DNA of 64,000 bases from the NCBI RefSeq assembly GCF_937927635.1, contig NZ_CALBRW010000018.1:248001-312000 (forward strand). The letters run 5' to 3'. A program made the translations under genes and the position numbers. The DNA is from an uncultured Microbacterium sp. (GTDB lineage Bacteria; Actinomycetota; Actinomycetes; Actinomycetales; Microbacteriaceae). Shown here in pieces: positions 33,172-42,700 of the stretch. Under the pieces are notes generated by a model, which had not been told where the DNA came from, searched no databases, and worked only from the letters and a program-made list of their open reading frames with translations. Numbering within the stretch: the first letter of the stretch is position 1; every line of letters begins with the position of its first letter.

Positions 33172-33831
33172 TCAGGCACCCTTCACTGCGTTGCGGACGA
33201 AGACGATGCGACCGCGGGCACCGGGGACGGCGCCCTTGACGAGCAGCAGACCCTTCTCGGCGTCGACGGCGTGCACCGTGAGGTTGAGGACGGTCACGCG
33301 CTCGCCGCCCATACGGCCGGCCATGCGCATGCCCTTGAAGACGCGGCTCGGGGTCGACGATGCGCCGATCGAACCGGGCTTGCGGTGGTTGCGGTGTGCA
33401 CCGTGGGACGCCGAGACGCCCTTGAAGTTGTGGCGCTTCATCACACCCGCGGTGCCCTTGCCCTTGCTGGTACCGACGACGTCGACCAGCTGGCCGGCCT
33501 CGAAGGTGCCGTCGACCGTGAGCTCCTGGCCCAGCGCGTAGTCAGCGGCATCCGCGGTGCGGATCTCGGTGACGTGGCGACGCGGCGTGACGCCGGCGGC
33601 CTCGAAGTGAGCGGTCAGGGGCTTGGTGACCTTGCGGGGGTCGATCTGGCCGTAGGCGATCTGGACGGCGTTGTAGCCGTCCTTCTCGGGGGTCCGGATC
33701 TGGGTGACCACGTTGGGGGCCAGCTCGATGACGGTGACGGGAACGAGCTTGCCGTTCTCGTTCCACACCTGGGTCATGCCGAGCTTGGTGCCGAGCATGC
33801 CCTTGGAGATCTTTGCGTTGGTGTCAGTCAT
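33172..33831 (-). CDS. rplC: 50S ribosomal protein L3
   Basis: 219 residues. Begins with KGMLGTKLGMTQVWNENGKLV; the central extension GTSKGKGTAGVMKRHNFKG and HRKPGSIGASSTPSRVFKG approach the peptidyl transferase centre. Eight bases after rpsJ. Confidence 0.97.
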   Translation of the reverse strand: MTDTNAKISKGMLGTKLGMTQVWNENGKLVPVTVIELAPNVVTQIRTPEKDGYNAVQIAYGQIDPRKVTKPLTAHFEAAGVTPRRHVTEIRTADAADYALGQELTVDGTFEAGQLVDVVGTSKGKGTAGVMKRHNFKGVSASHGAHRNHRKPGSIGASSTPSRVFKGMRMAGRMGGERVTVLNLTVHAVDAEKGLLLVKGAVPGARGRIVFVRNAVKGA

Positions 33832-33839
33832 GTCGAGCC

Positions 33840-34148
33840 TCAGAGCTTGATCTCGATGTTGACATCGGCAGGCAGGTCGAGACGCATCAGCGAGTCGACG
33901 GCCTTGGGCGTCGGGTCGACGATGTCGATCAGACGCTTGTGGGTGCGCATCTCGAAGTGCTCGCGGCTGTCCTTGTACTTGTGGGGCGAACGGATCACGG
34001 CGATCACGTTCTTCTCCGTCGGAAGCGGCACCGGGCCGACGACAGTCGCGCCCGCACGGGTCACGGTGTCGACGATCTTGCGCGCCGACGTGTCGATGAC
34101 CTCGTGGTCATACGACTTCAGGCGAATGCGGATCTTCTGTCCCGCCAT
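33840..34148 (-). CDS. rpsJ: 30S ribosomal protein S10
   Basis: 102 residues. MAGQKIRIRLKSYDHEVIDT, VGPVPLPTEKN and SREHFEMRTHKRLIDI are the family signature. It is also NusE in antitermination. The ATG at 34148 has AGAGAGAG upstream; open frame beyond it is leader sequence. First gene of the S10 operon. Confidence 0.97.
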   Translation of the reverse strand: MAGQKIRIRLKSYDHEVIDTSARKIVDTVTRAGATVVGPVPLPTEKNVIAVIRSPHKYKDSREHFEMRTHKRLIDIVDPTPKAVDSLMRLDLPADVNIEIKL

Positions 34149-34412
34149 TGTCTGCTCTCTCTCTTCAGGCGTCTTACCGTCCGGGGCCGGGTGACCCTGG
34201 GGCATTGGACGCACGTCGGCGCAGTTGCGCCTCGGCGCTTGCGCACCACTGTTCTCTTGTCACACCGAAGGCGCCGGCACGGTGTGCCCGCGTCATCGAG
34301 TGGGAGTGTTCTGCTGCCCGCGGCCTAGAACCCTGCGCTCCCGCGCCGTCTATGCACTGTCGTAGCAGTGATCCCGCGCATCCGTAAGGGCACAGGAATG
34401 TGGAACCTGTCT

Positions 34413-34442
34413 ATTCTGCCATGCCGGATTCGACTACTGCAA
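34413..34442 (-). promoter_or_regulatory. candidate S10 operon promoter with about 255-base leader
   Basis: On the minus strand TTGCAG (34437-34442) and CAGAAT (34413-34418) are 18 bases apart. The region 34149-34405 would be a long untranslated leader with many short GC stems, in keeping with autoregulation of S10 operons. It holds no gene that I can see. Confidence 0.5.
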
Positions 34443-34480
34443 ACCCGGGCGTGTCGCGGGTCGTTCAGGCCGTGCGAAGC

Positions 34481-34518
34481 GACGCTGGGCGGGGCATCCC
34501 CATGCCCCGCCCAGCGTC
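34481..34518. terminator. perfect 17-bp hairpin upstream of the S10 promoter
   Basis: GACGCTGGGCGGGGCAT (34481-34497) pairs with 34502-34518 without mismatch, loop CCCC. It looks like a terminator for a minus-strand transcript arising at 34520-34770 and insulates the S10 promoter. Confidence 0.8.
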
Positions 34519-34773
34519 TTGGGAGGCCCGGCGGGAGGGGATCCGCCGAGCAGGAGGCGCCGGCGAGAAGGGATGCCGGCCGCCTCGAACAGGGACGCGA
34601 CGAAGCCGTCGCGCGGACATGGCGGCGCATCGGTACTGGACCCGCGTGATGCGCATGGTCTTCCCCATGATGAATCCCCCAGCCATTCGAGCACTGTGCC
34701 CCCACAGTGCTCCTGCCGCACAGAACCCCAGGCGGCGCCCTCAGTATATGGGACGAACCTGATCGAGGGAACA
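34519..34773. other. 255-bp stretch without a convincing gene
   Basis: Between two strong hairpins. A minus-strand frame from ATG 34686 (73 codons, reading past the hairpin) and another frame with good third-position GC around 34520-34610 exist, but neither has family resemblance. It could be a small RNA gene or the remains of a short coding gene. Confidence 0.3.
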
Positions 34774-34809
34774 GGAAGGGGCGATGCGCCGAAGCGCACC
34801 GCCCCTTCC
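34774..34809 (-). terminator. terminator of the MT0933-like gene
   Basis: GGAAGGGGCG (34774-34783) pairs with CGCCCCTTCC (34800-34809), extended after an A-C mismatch by TGCGC/GCGCA around a CGAA loop. It lies 17 bp after the stop codon of the small gene at 34827. Confidence 0.85.
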
Positions 34810-34826
34810 GGACGTGATGAGTGGTC

Positions 34827-35039
34827 TCACTCGTTCCCGACAGCCTTGTCGACGTTGTCACGGACGGAGTCGATCTGCTCCGCAGCGCCCGGCGCGACCT
34901 TCTTGGCCAGGTCGGCGGCGCCGTCGAGCAGCTTGTCGCTGACGCCCTCGGCCTGCTCGCTGTGGAGAGCCTGATCGACCTTGTCCTTGTTCTGCTCGAA
35001 CAGGTCCTTGCCCTTATTCACCAGATCTTCGATGCCCAT
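34827..35039 (-). CDS. MT0933/Rv0909-like antitoxin-family small protein
   Basis: 70 residues, acidic and helical: MGIEDLVNKGKDLFEQNKDK followed by two amphipathic helices with Asp/Lys/Ala. This is the pattern of the Mt0933-like antitoxin family and of CsbD-like stress proteins. No toxin-like partner lies next to it, so a toxin-antitoxin role is doubtful; a stress protein is as likely. GGGGAGGAAAC gives a strong ribosome site. It sits alone between tuf and the S10 operon, bounded by terminators on both sides. Confidence 0.75.
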   Translation of the reverse strand: MGIEDLVNKGKDLFEQNKDKVDQALHSEQAEGVSDKLLDGAADLAKKVAPGAAEQIDSVRDNVDKAVGNE

Positions 35040-35140
35040 GGGTTTCCTCCCCCTGTCGTTTCACGCAGCACTCTGCGTCACCTCCTTTCTACGCAATTCG
35101 AGACCGATGCGACAGAGGGAATCGCGCGCTGGGACGACGA

Positions 35141-35172
35141 AGAGGGGCCGGGCCCGAAGGCCCGACCCCTCT
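35141..35172 (-). terminator. tuf terminator
   Basis: 14-bp stem (35141-35154 with 35159-35172, one G-U) closed by a UUCG tetraloop when read on the minus strand, 18 bp after the tuf stop. Confidence 0.9.
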
Positions 35173-35189
35173 CTTGAGGATCAGTCAGA

Positions 35190-36383
<1,194 letters not shown>

Positions 36384-36461
36384 TTGGTCCTCCTCAGGAC
36401 GTTCGCGTAGAGATAGACGGGCACTGGATTGTGACCGGCTCCCTACTGATTTCGGTTTCTC

Positions 36462-36531
36462 AGTTTAGTGGAGAGTGAATGTGAAGTTGTGGGGTATCCG
36501 GGATGCACCGCCTGAGCGGCGCATCCCGGAT
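36462..36531 (-). promoter_or_regulatory. fusA-tuf hairpin and possible tuf promoter
   Basis: ATCCGGGATGC (36496-36506) pairs with 36521-36531 and encloses a second CCGC/GCGG pairing. Downstream on the minus strand TAAACT (36462-36467) is a good -10, with no clear -35. tuf may be made both by read-through and from its own promoter. Confidence 0.6.
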
Positions 36532-36538
36532 GAAGGAC

Positions 36539-38653
36539 TTACTCGCCCTTGGTCTTCTGGATGATCTCGTCGGCGACGGCACGCGGAACCTCAGCGTAGC
36601 TGTCGAACTCCATCGAGTACACCGCACGGCCCGAGGTCTTCGAGCGCAGGTCGCCGATGTAGCCGAACATCTCGGACAGCGGCACGTGCGCACGGACGAC
36701 CTTGACGCCCTGAGCATCCTCCATGGACTGGATCTGACCACGACGGGAGTTCAGGTCGCCGATCACGTCGCCCATGTACTCCTCGGGCGTGCGGACCTCG
36801 ACGGCCATCAGCGGCTCGAGCAGCACCGGGTTGGCGCGCTTGATGGCCTCCTTGAAGCCCATCGAGCCGGCGATCTTGAACGCCATCTCCGAGGAGTCGA
36901 CGTCGTGCGACGCGCCGTCGAGCAGGATGGCCTTCACACCCACGATCGGGTAGCCGGCCAGGGCGCCGGCGGACATGGCGTCCTGGAAGCCCTGGTTGGT
37001 CGGCTCGATGTACTCGCGCGGGATGCGGCCACCGGTGACCTTGTTCTCGAACTCGTACGTCTTGTCGCCCGTGACTTCGAGAGGCTCGATCGTGAACTGG
37101 ATCTTGGCGAACTGGCCCGATCCACCGGTCTGCTTCTTGTGCGTGTAGTCGTGCTTCTCGACGGCCTTGCGGATCGTCTCGCGGTACGCCACCTGCGGCT
37201 TGCCGACGTTGGCCTCGACCTTGAACTCGCGCTTCATGCGGTCCACGAGGATGTCCAGGTGCAGCTCGCCCATGCCCTTGATGGTCGTCTGACCGGTCTC
37301 GGGGTTCAACTCGGTGCGGAAGGTCGGGTCCTCCTCGGCCAGCTTCTGGATCGCGGTGCCCAGCTTCTCCTGGTCGGCCTTGGTCTTCGGCTCGATGGCG
37401 ACCTCGATGACCGGCTCCGGGAACGTCATCGACTCGAGGACGACCGGGTGCGCCGGGTCGGCGAGGGTGTCACCGGTGGTGGTGTCCTTCAGGCCGATGA
37501 CGGCGTAGATGTTGCCGGCGGTCAGCGCGTCGACCGGGTTCTCCTTGTTGGCGTGCATCTGGAAGATCTTTCCGATGCGCTCCTTCTTGCCCTTGGTCGA
37601 GTTGATGACCGCGGAGCCGGAGTCCAGGTGACCGGAGTACACGCGCACGTAGGTCAGACGACCGAAGAACGGGTGCACGGCGACCTTGAAGGCCAGCGCG
37701 GAGAACGGGTCGTTGGCGTCGGGGTGACGCTCGATGACGATCTCCTCGTCCTTCGGGTCGTGCGCCTCGATGGCGCCCACGTCCAGAGGGTTCGGCAGGT
37801 AGTCGACGACAGCGTCCAGCATCGGCTGCACACCGCGGTTCTTGAACGCCGAGCCGCACAGCACGGGGTAGATCTCGTTGGCGACGACCAGCTTGCGGAT
37901 GGCGCCCTTGATCTCGGGGATCGTGAGCTCCTCGCCGCCGAAGAACTTCTCCAGCAGCGCGTCGTCGGTCTCGGCGACCGTTTCCAGCAGCTGCTGGCGG
38001 TACTCCTCGGCCTTCGCCTGGAGGTCGGCGGGGATCTCCTGCACGTCGTAGTGGGCGCCCATGGTCACATCGCCCTTGGCGTCGCCCTCCCACACCAGCG
38101 CGCGCATCTCGATCAGGTCGACGACGCCGATGAAGTCGCTCTCGGCGCCGATCGGGAGCTGCAGCACGAGAGGCTTGGCGCCCAGGCGCTTCACGATGGT
38201 GTCGACGGTGTAGTAGAAGTCCGCGCCGAGCTTGTCCATCTTGTTGACGAAGCAGATGCGGGGCACGTTGTACTTGTCAGCCTGACGCCACACGGTCTCG
38301 GACTGGGGCTCGACGCCCTCCTTGCCGTCGAAGACGGCGACGGCACCGTCGAGCACGCGGAGCGAGCGCTCCACCTCGACCGTGAAGTCCACGTGTCCGG
38401 GCGTGTCGATGATGTTGATCTGGTTCTTGTTCCAGAAGCAGGTCACGGCCGCGGACGTGATGGTGATGCCGCGCTCCTTCTCCTGCTCCATCCAGTCGGT
38501 CGTCGAAGCGCCGTCGTGGGTCTCGCCGAGCTTGTGGTTGACACCCGTGTAGAACAGGATGCGCTCGGTGGTGGTGGTCTTGCCGGCATCGATGTGCGCC
38601 ATGATGCCGATGTTGCGGACCTTGCTCAGGTCTGTGAGCACTTCTTGTGCCAC
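36539..38653 (-). CDS. fusA: elongation factor G
   Basis: 704 residues, five domains. Drives translocation. G1 AHIDAGKTTTTERI, G3 DTPGHVDF, G4 NKMD, the domain IV tip region and the C-terminal MFGYIGDLRSKTSGRA are intact. GTG start. Third gene of the str operon, 77 bp after rpsG. Confidence 0.97.
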   Translation of the reverse strand: MAQEVLTDLSKVRNIGIMAHIDAGKTTTTERILFYTGVNHKLGETHDGASTTDWMEQEKERGITITSAAVTCFWNKNQINIIDTPGHVDFTVEVERSLRVLDGAVAVFDGKEGVEPQSETVWRQADKYNVPRICFVNKMDKLGADFYYTVDTIVKRLGAKPLVLQLPIGAESDFIGVVDLIEMRALVWEGDAKGDVTMGAHYDVQEIPADLQAKAEEYRQQLLETVAETDDALLEKFFGGEELTIPEIKGAIRKLVVANEIYPVLCGSAFKNRGVQPMLDAVVDYLPNPLDVGAIEAHDPKDEEIVIERHPDANDPFSALAFKVAVHPFFGRLTYVRVYSGHLDSGSAVINSTKGKKERIGKIFQMHANKENPVDALTAGNIYAVIGLKDTTTGDTLADPAHPVVLESMTFPEPVIEVAIEPKTKADQEKLGTAIQKLAEEDPTFRTELNPETGQTTIKGMGELHLDILVDRMKREFKVEANVGKPQVAYRETIRKAVEKHDYTHKKQTGGSGQFAKIQFTIEPLEVTGDKTYEFENKVTGGRIPREYIEPTNQGFQDAMSAGALAGYPIVGVKAILLDGASHDVDSSEMAFKIAGSMGFKEAIKRANPVLLEPLMAVEVRTPEEYMGDVIGDLNSRRGQIQSMEDAQGVKVVRAHVPLSEMFGYIGDLRSKTSGRAVYSMEFDSYAEVPRAVADEIIQKTKGE

Positions 38654-38730
38654 GGGGGTTCCTCCGGGATGGTTCAGGAACGAACAGAGAGTGGGAGCGG
38701 ATGCCGCGGTGGCGGCATCCGCTCAGCCCA

Positions 38731-39201
38731 TTACCAGCGGTAGTGGGCGAAGGCGCGGTTGGACTCGGCCATCTTGTGGGTGTCCTCGCGGCGCTTGACC
38801 GCGGCACCCAGGCCGTTCGACGCGTCGAGGATCTCGTTCTGCAGACGCTCGGTCATCGTCTTCTCACGACGACCCTTCGCGTAGCTGACGAGCCAGCGCA
38901 GCGCGAGCGTGTTCGCGCGGTGCGGCTTGACCTCGACGGGCACCTGGTAGGTCGAGCCGCCGACGCGGCGGCTGCGGACCTCGAGGGTGGGGCGCACGTT
39001 GTCGAGCGCCTTCTTCAGAGTGGCGACGGCGTCCTGGCCGTTCTTCGCCTCGACGCCGCGGAGGGCGCCGTAGACGATCGACTCGGCCAGCGACTTCTTG
39101 CCGTCGACGAGGATCTTGTTCACCAGCGAGGTGACGATCGGAGCACCGTAGACCGGGTCGTTGACGACCGGGCGCTTGGGAGCGGGTCCCTTACGAGGCA
39201 T
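38731..39201 (-). CDS. rpsG: 30S ribosomal protein S7
   Basis: 156 residues. Nucleates assembly of the 30S head. MPRKGPAPKRPVVNDPVYGA, the beta-hairpin RRVGGSTYQVPVEV and the end FAHYRW are typical. Five bases after rpsL. Confidence 0.97.
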   Translation of the reverse strand: MPRKGPAPKRPVVNDPVYGAPIVTSLVNKILVDGKKSLAESIVYGALRGVEAKNGQDAVATLKKALDNVRPTLEVRSRRVGGSTYQVPVEVKPHRANTLALRWLVSYAKGRREKTMTERLQNEILDASNGLGAAVKRREDTHKMAESNRAFAHYRW

Positions 39202-39206
39202 CTATC

Positions 39207-39575
39207 TCAACCCTTCTTCGCGCCGTAGCGGGAACGAGCCTGCTTACGGTTCTTGACGGCCTGGGTGTCCAGGGCGCCACGGACGATCTTGTAGCGGACA
39301 CCGGGGAGGTCCTTGACACGACCACCGCGCACGAGCACCAGCGAGTGCTCCTGCAGGTTGTGTCCCTCACCGGGGATGTAGGCCGTGACCTCGGTGCCGT
39401 TGCGGAGCTTCACACGAGCGACCTTGCGCATCGCCGAGTTCGGCTTCTTCGGGGTGGTGGTGTACACGCGGGTGCACACGCCGGCCTGCTGCGGGTTCGC
39501 CTTCAGGGCGGGCGCCTTGGTCTTCGAGACCTTGGGCGTGCGTCCCTTGCGAACCAACTGCTGAATAGTTGGCAC
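39207..39575 (-). CDS. rpsL: 30S ribosomal protein S12
   Basis: 122 residues. Decoding-centre protein. The two streptomycin-resistance loops carry the wild-type lysines (TTPKKPNSAMRK and GGRVKDLPGVRYK). GTG start with GAGGAGAG upstream. First gene of the str operon. Confidence 0.97.
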   Translation of the reverse strand: MPTIQQLVRKGRTPKVSKTKAPALKANPQQAGVCTRVYTTTPKKPNSAMRKVARVKLRNGTEVTAYIPGEGHNLQEHSLVLVRGGRVKDLPGVRYKIVRGALDTQAVKNRKQARSRYGAKKG

Positions 39576-39741
39576 GTTCTCTCCTCATAGTGCTGCACGG
39601 TGACAGCGTGATGGGTTTCACATCATGACCCACCAGCAGGACGGAACCGCCCTGCTTTTGGTGTGATGGGTATGCCGTGGGGGCGAACCGACGGTGTCAG
39701 CGCCCGATGCGCGCGCACGCAATGGTGCACACACCCGACCA

Positions 39742-39771
39742 AGTGTAATCCTGCGTAACCCGGACGGTCAA
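39742..39771 (-). promoter_or_regulatory. str operon promoter
   Basis: On the minus strand TTGACC (39766-39771) and TACACT (39742-39747) are 18 bases apart, the best sigma-70-type match I found in the window. A leader of about 160 bases follows; it contains an AGCAGGGCGG/CCGTCCTGCT stem and a GATGGGT/ACCCACC-type pairing, so post-transcriptional control is possible. Confidence 0.8.
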
Positions 39772-39788
39772 ATGCCGACCCACGCCGC

Positions 39789-42700
39789 TCAGCGCAGATC
39801 CCGCATGCGGGCGGCGACGCCCCGGCCGGCCCCTTCGCGCCGCTCACCCGCCACGGCGATGATCAGCAGCACGGCGCCGACCGTCGCCAGGGTGATCCAC
39901 CACGGCATGGAGTCGATGCCCCGGCCGATCTGGACGGCGAACACGAACACGTTCTCCACCGGCAGCACGACCAGTCCGATCACGAACGGCGCGGCCAGCC
40001 GCCGGGCGGCGCCCAGCAGGATGGCGGCGAGCGCGAGGCCCATGACCAGCACGGCCCGCCAGGTGAGCGGATCCGTGAAGGTGGAGACGATGGATGCCGA
40101 CAGCAGCACGACCAGTCCCGGCGCCAGCCGCCACCAGGAGCTCTGCGTCCCCTGCGGCCAGTCATCCAGCCGGAGGGCTCGCCGCCCGGCATCCGCGCCA
40201 TCCCGCATCCCGACGGCTCCCGCGACGAGCAGGAGGGCGCCCAGCGGCAGTGAGAACATCTCGACGCGCAGCTCGCGCGGGCTCCACGCGACGACAGCCG
40301 TGACGAAGGCGATGCCGAACAGCACCCAGGCGGGTGGGATCAGCACGTCGCGCGAGCGGCGCGCTGCGACGACCACGGCGGCGAGCCAGAGCAGCATGAG
40401 CGCCCACATGCCCCAGATCACGAACCAGTCCTCGGCGATCGCGGGCCAGGTGCCGACGGCGAACGCCAGTGCAGCCGGCACGGGCAGCCAGCGCGCGGGG
40501 ATGCCGTGCGTCTCGCGCGGAGATGTGCGCTCCGCGCGGGCATCCTGCCCGATTCCGTCCGTGTGGAGCGCATTCTGCCGCGGCAGGCGCACAGCGGATG
40601 CTGCGGAGCGCAGCATCCGTGCCGCCAGGAGCAGTACGAGAGCGGACACGGCACTCAGCCCCGCGCAGAGCAGGAAGACGCCGGCATCCCCGCCCCGCAC
40701 GGGCGAGGCGTCGAGCCCGCTCCCCCATCGCACGGCCTGGACGGTGCCGCCCAGGGCTGCGACGGATGCTGCCAGCACGGCCGGCGTGCGCAGCGGCCGC
40801 AGGCGGCGCAGAGCTGGGCGCTCGGTGCGGGTCACCAGGGCGGCGACTCCCAGCAGCGCCCAGCCGGCGGCCAGCAGCGCGTGGGCGCGCCAGGGCACGG
40901 CATCCGTCCCCTCGGCCGTGATCAGCAGCGCCAGCACCGGCACGATCGCGCCGGCCAGTCCCGCTGCGAGCAGCGGCACGGCTCTCGCGCCGCGAAGCAT
41001 GAGCAGCACGGCCACCAGCGCCGCGCCGAGAGACGGGGGCAGCAGGTACGCCTCGGGGAGATCGACCCCGTTCAGCGCCCACAGCGACCACAGCGCGCCG
41101 GTGAATGCCGCAGCGGACACCCACCAGCCGTAGCGACGATCGGCCAGCATCGACGTCAGCGCGGCGCCGGTGCCGAGCAGGATCAGCACCAGGCACGCCG
41201 CGCCGAACCCCGCCGCCTCGCGCATCACGGCCAGGATCACGGCGATGGCGCCGGTCAGCAGCGCGGAGGCCTCGATCGCGGCACGCGCGGCATCCGCCGT
41301 GGTGGCGCCCCTGCCCCGGGCGACCAGCGCATCGCGGATCATCCGCCCCGAAGGCAGCACCAGAGCGACCACGGCGGCGATGATCGGAAGCACCACCGGG
41401 GAACCGCTGCGCACCAGCAGCTGGGCGCCCAGGCACAGGATCGTCACCGACAGGGCGGGCACCAGCAGTGCTGCGGCCAGGGTGCGGATGACGACGGTCA
41501 GGCCGGCGCGCCGGGTGAGCATCAGCACCAGCGCGAGCACGAACATCATCCCGGTGGACAGCGCGGTCCAGCCGCTGCGCTCGAACGCGACCTGCACGAC
41601 GCCGATCGCGAACGGCACCGTGGCGACGACCAGCACGGCCTGCCAATTGCGCGCGCCGAGGGGCAGGAACGTCGCGGCCACAGCCCCCAGCAGGCCTGCG
41701 GATGCCACCAGCGACAGCAGCGCGATGCCTCCGACGCCTGCGAGTGAGAGCGCGGTGCCGATCAGTGCCAGGGCGTAGCCGTATCCGGCGCCGGCATACA
41801 GGAACCGTGCGGCGACGGGTGTCGTGCGCGCCACGACCGCCAGCACGATCAGAGTGCCGACGCCGGCGTAAGGCACGACCGTTCGATCGTGCCAGGCCAG
41901 CACCACCGAGATCAGCAGCGCGAGATGCAGACCCAGCACCAGCAGGAACCGCGCGGACGACCAGCCGCTTCCGGCGGGCCGGGCGCTCGCGAGAGCAGCC
42001 GCGGCCGCGACGACCAGCAGCACGGCGATGCTCAGCGGCAGCGGGAGCACCCGCCCGGCACTCAGCGCGAGAACGGCGGCGGTGGCGTACAGCACGGCGA
42101 CGACGAGGGCGGCGGGGCGCAGCGAGAGGATGTCCGACCTGCGCCTGGTGCACAGCGCGAACAGGGCGAAGCCCGCCGAGATCATCCCCAGACCGACGAT
42201 CCCCGCCCACGTCAGCGAACCGAGCACGGATCCGCCGGTGGTCCGCCCCGCCTGCGCCCCGGCGAACCGCAGCAGGTCGCTGCCGATGATCGCCCCGGAG
42301 AGCACGGCAGGAGCGCTGGTGATCCCGGCGGCAAGACCCGCGCCGACCGACAGCGGCACCCGCATCGTGCGACGCGGCAGCGACACGAGGGCGCACAGGA
42401 GCAGCACCAGCACCGCTCCTGTCGGCACGATCGCCGCGAGCCAGTTCTCCCACCGGCTCCCGCCGGACAGCAGAGCGGATGCCGCGAGAGCGCCGGCCGC
42501 GACCGCCAGTCCGCCCGCGACGAAGGACCATGCCCACGCCATCGTGCGCGTCGTGGCGACGACGGCCTGCACCGCGAGCACCGCGAGGACCACCGCGATC
42601 GGCACGGCCCCGACGGGAACGAAGATGATGCGCCCTGCAGCCAGCACGGTGACGACCACCTGCAGCACGGTCAGGGCTGCGAGCTCCGGCATCAGCGGTA

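Noticed and set aside
34434..34799. 121-codon minus-strand frame between tuf and rpsJ
   Set aside because: It runs through two strong hairpins, has mixed codon use and no recognisable family; kept only as an unexplained stretch.
36503..38743. 746-codon open frame antisense to fusA
   Set aside because: fusA is certain from its GTPase motifs; the opposite frame lacks stops only because of GC-rich codon use.
40162..42537. 791-codon frame in another minus-strand frame inside the giant membrane protein
   Set aside because: Arginine-rich, no hydrophobic pattern; the membrane protein frame has consistent third-position GC.
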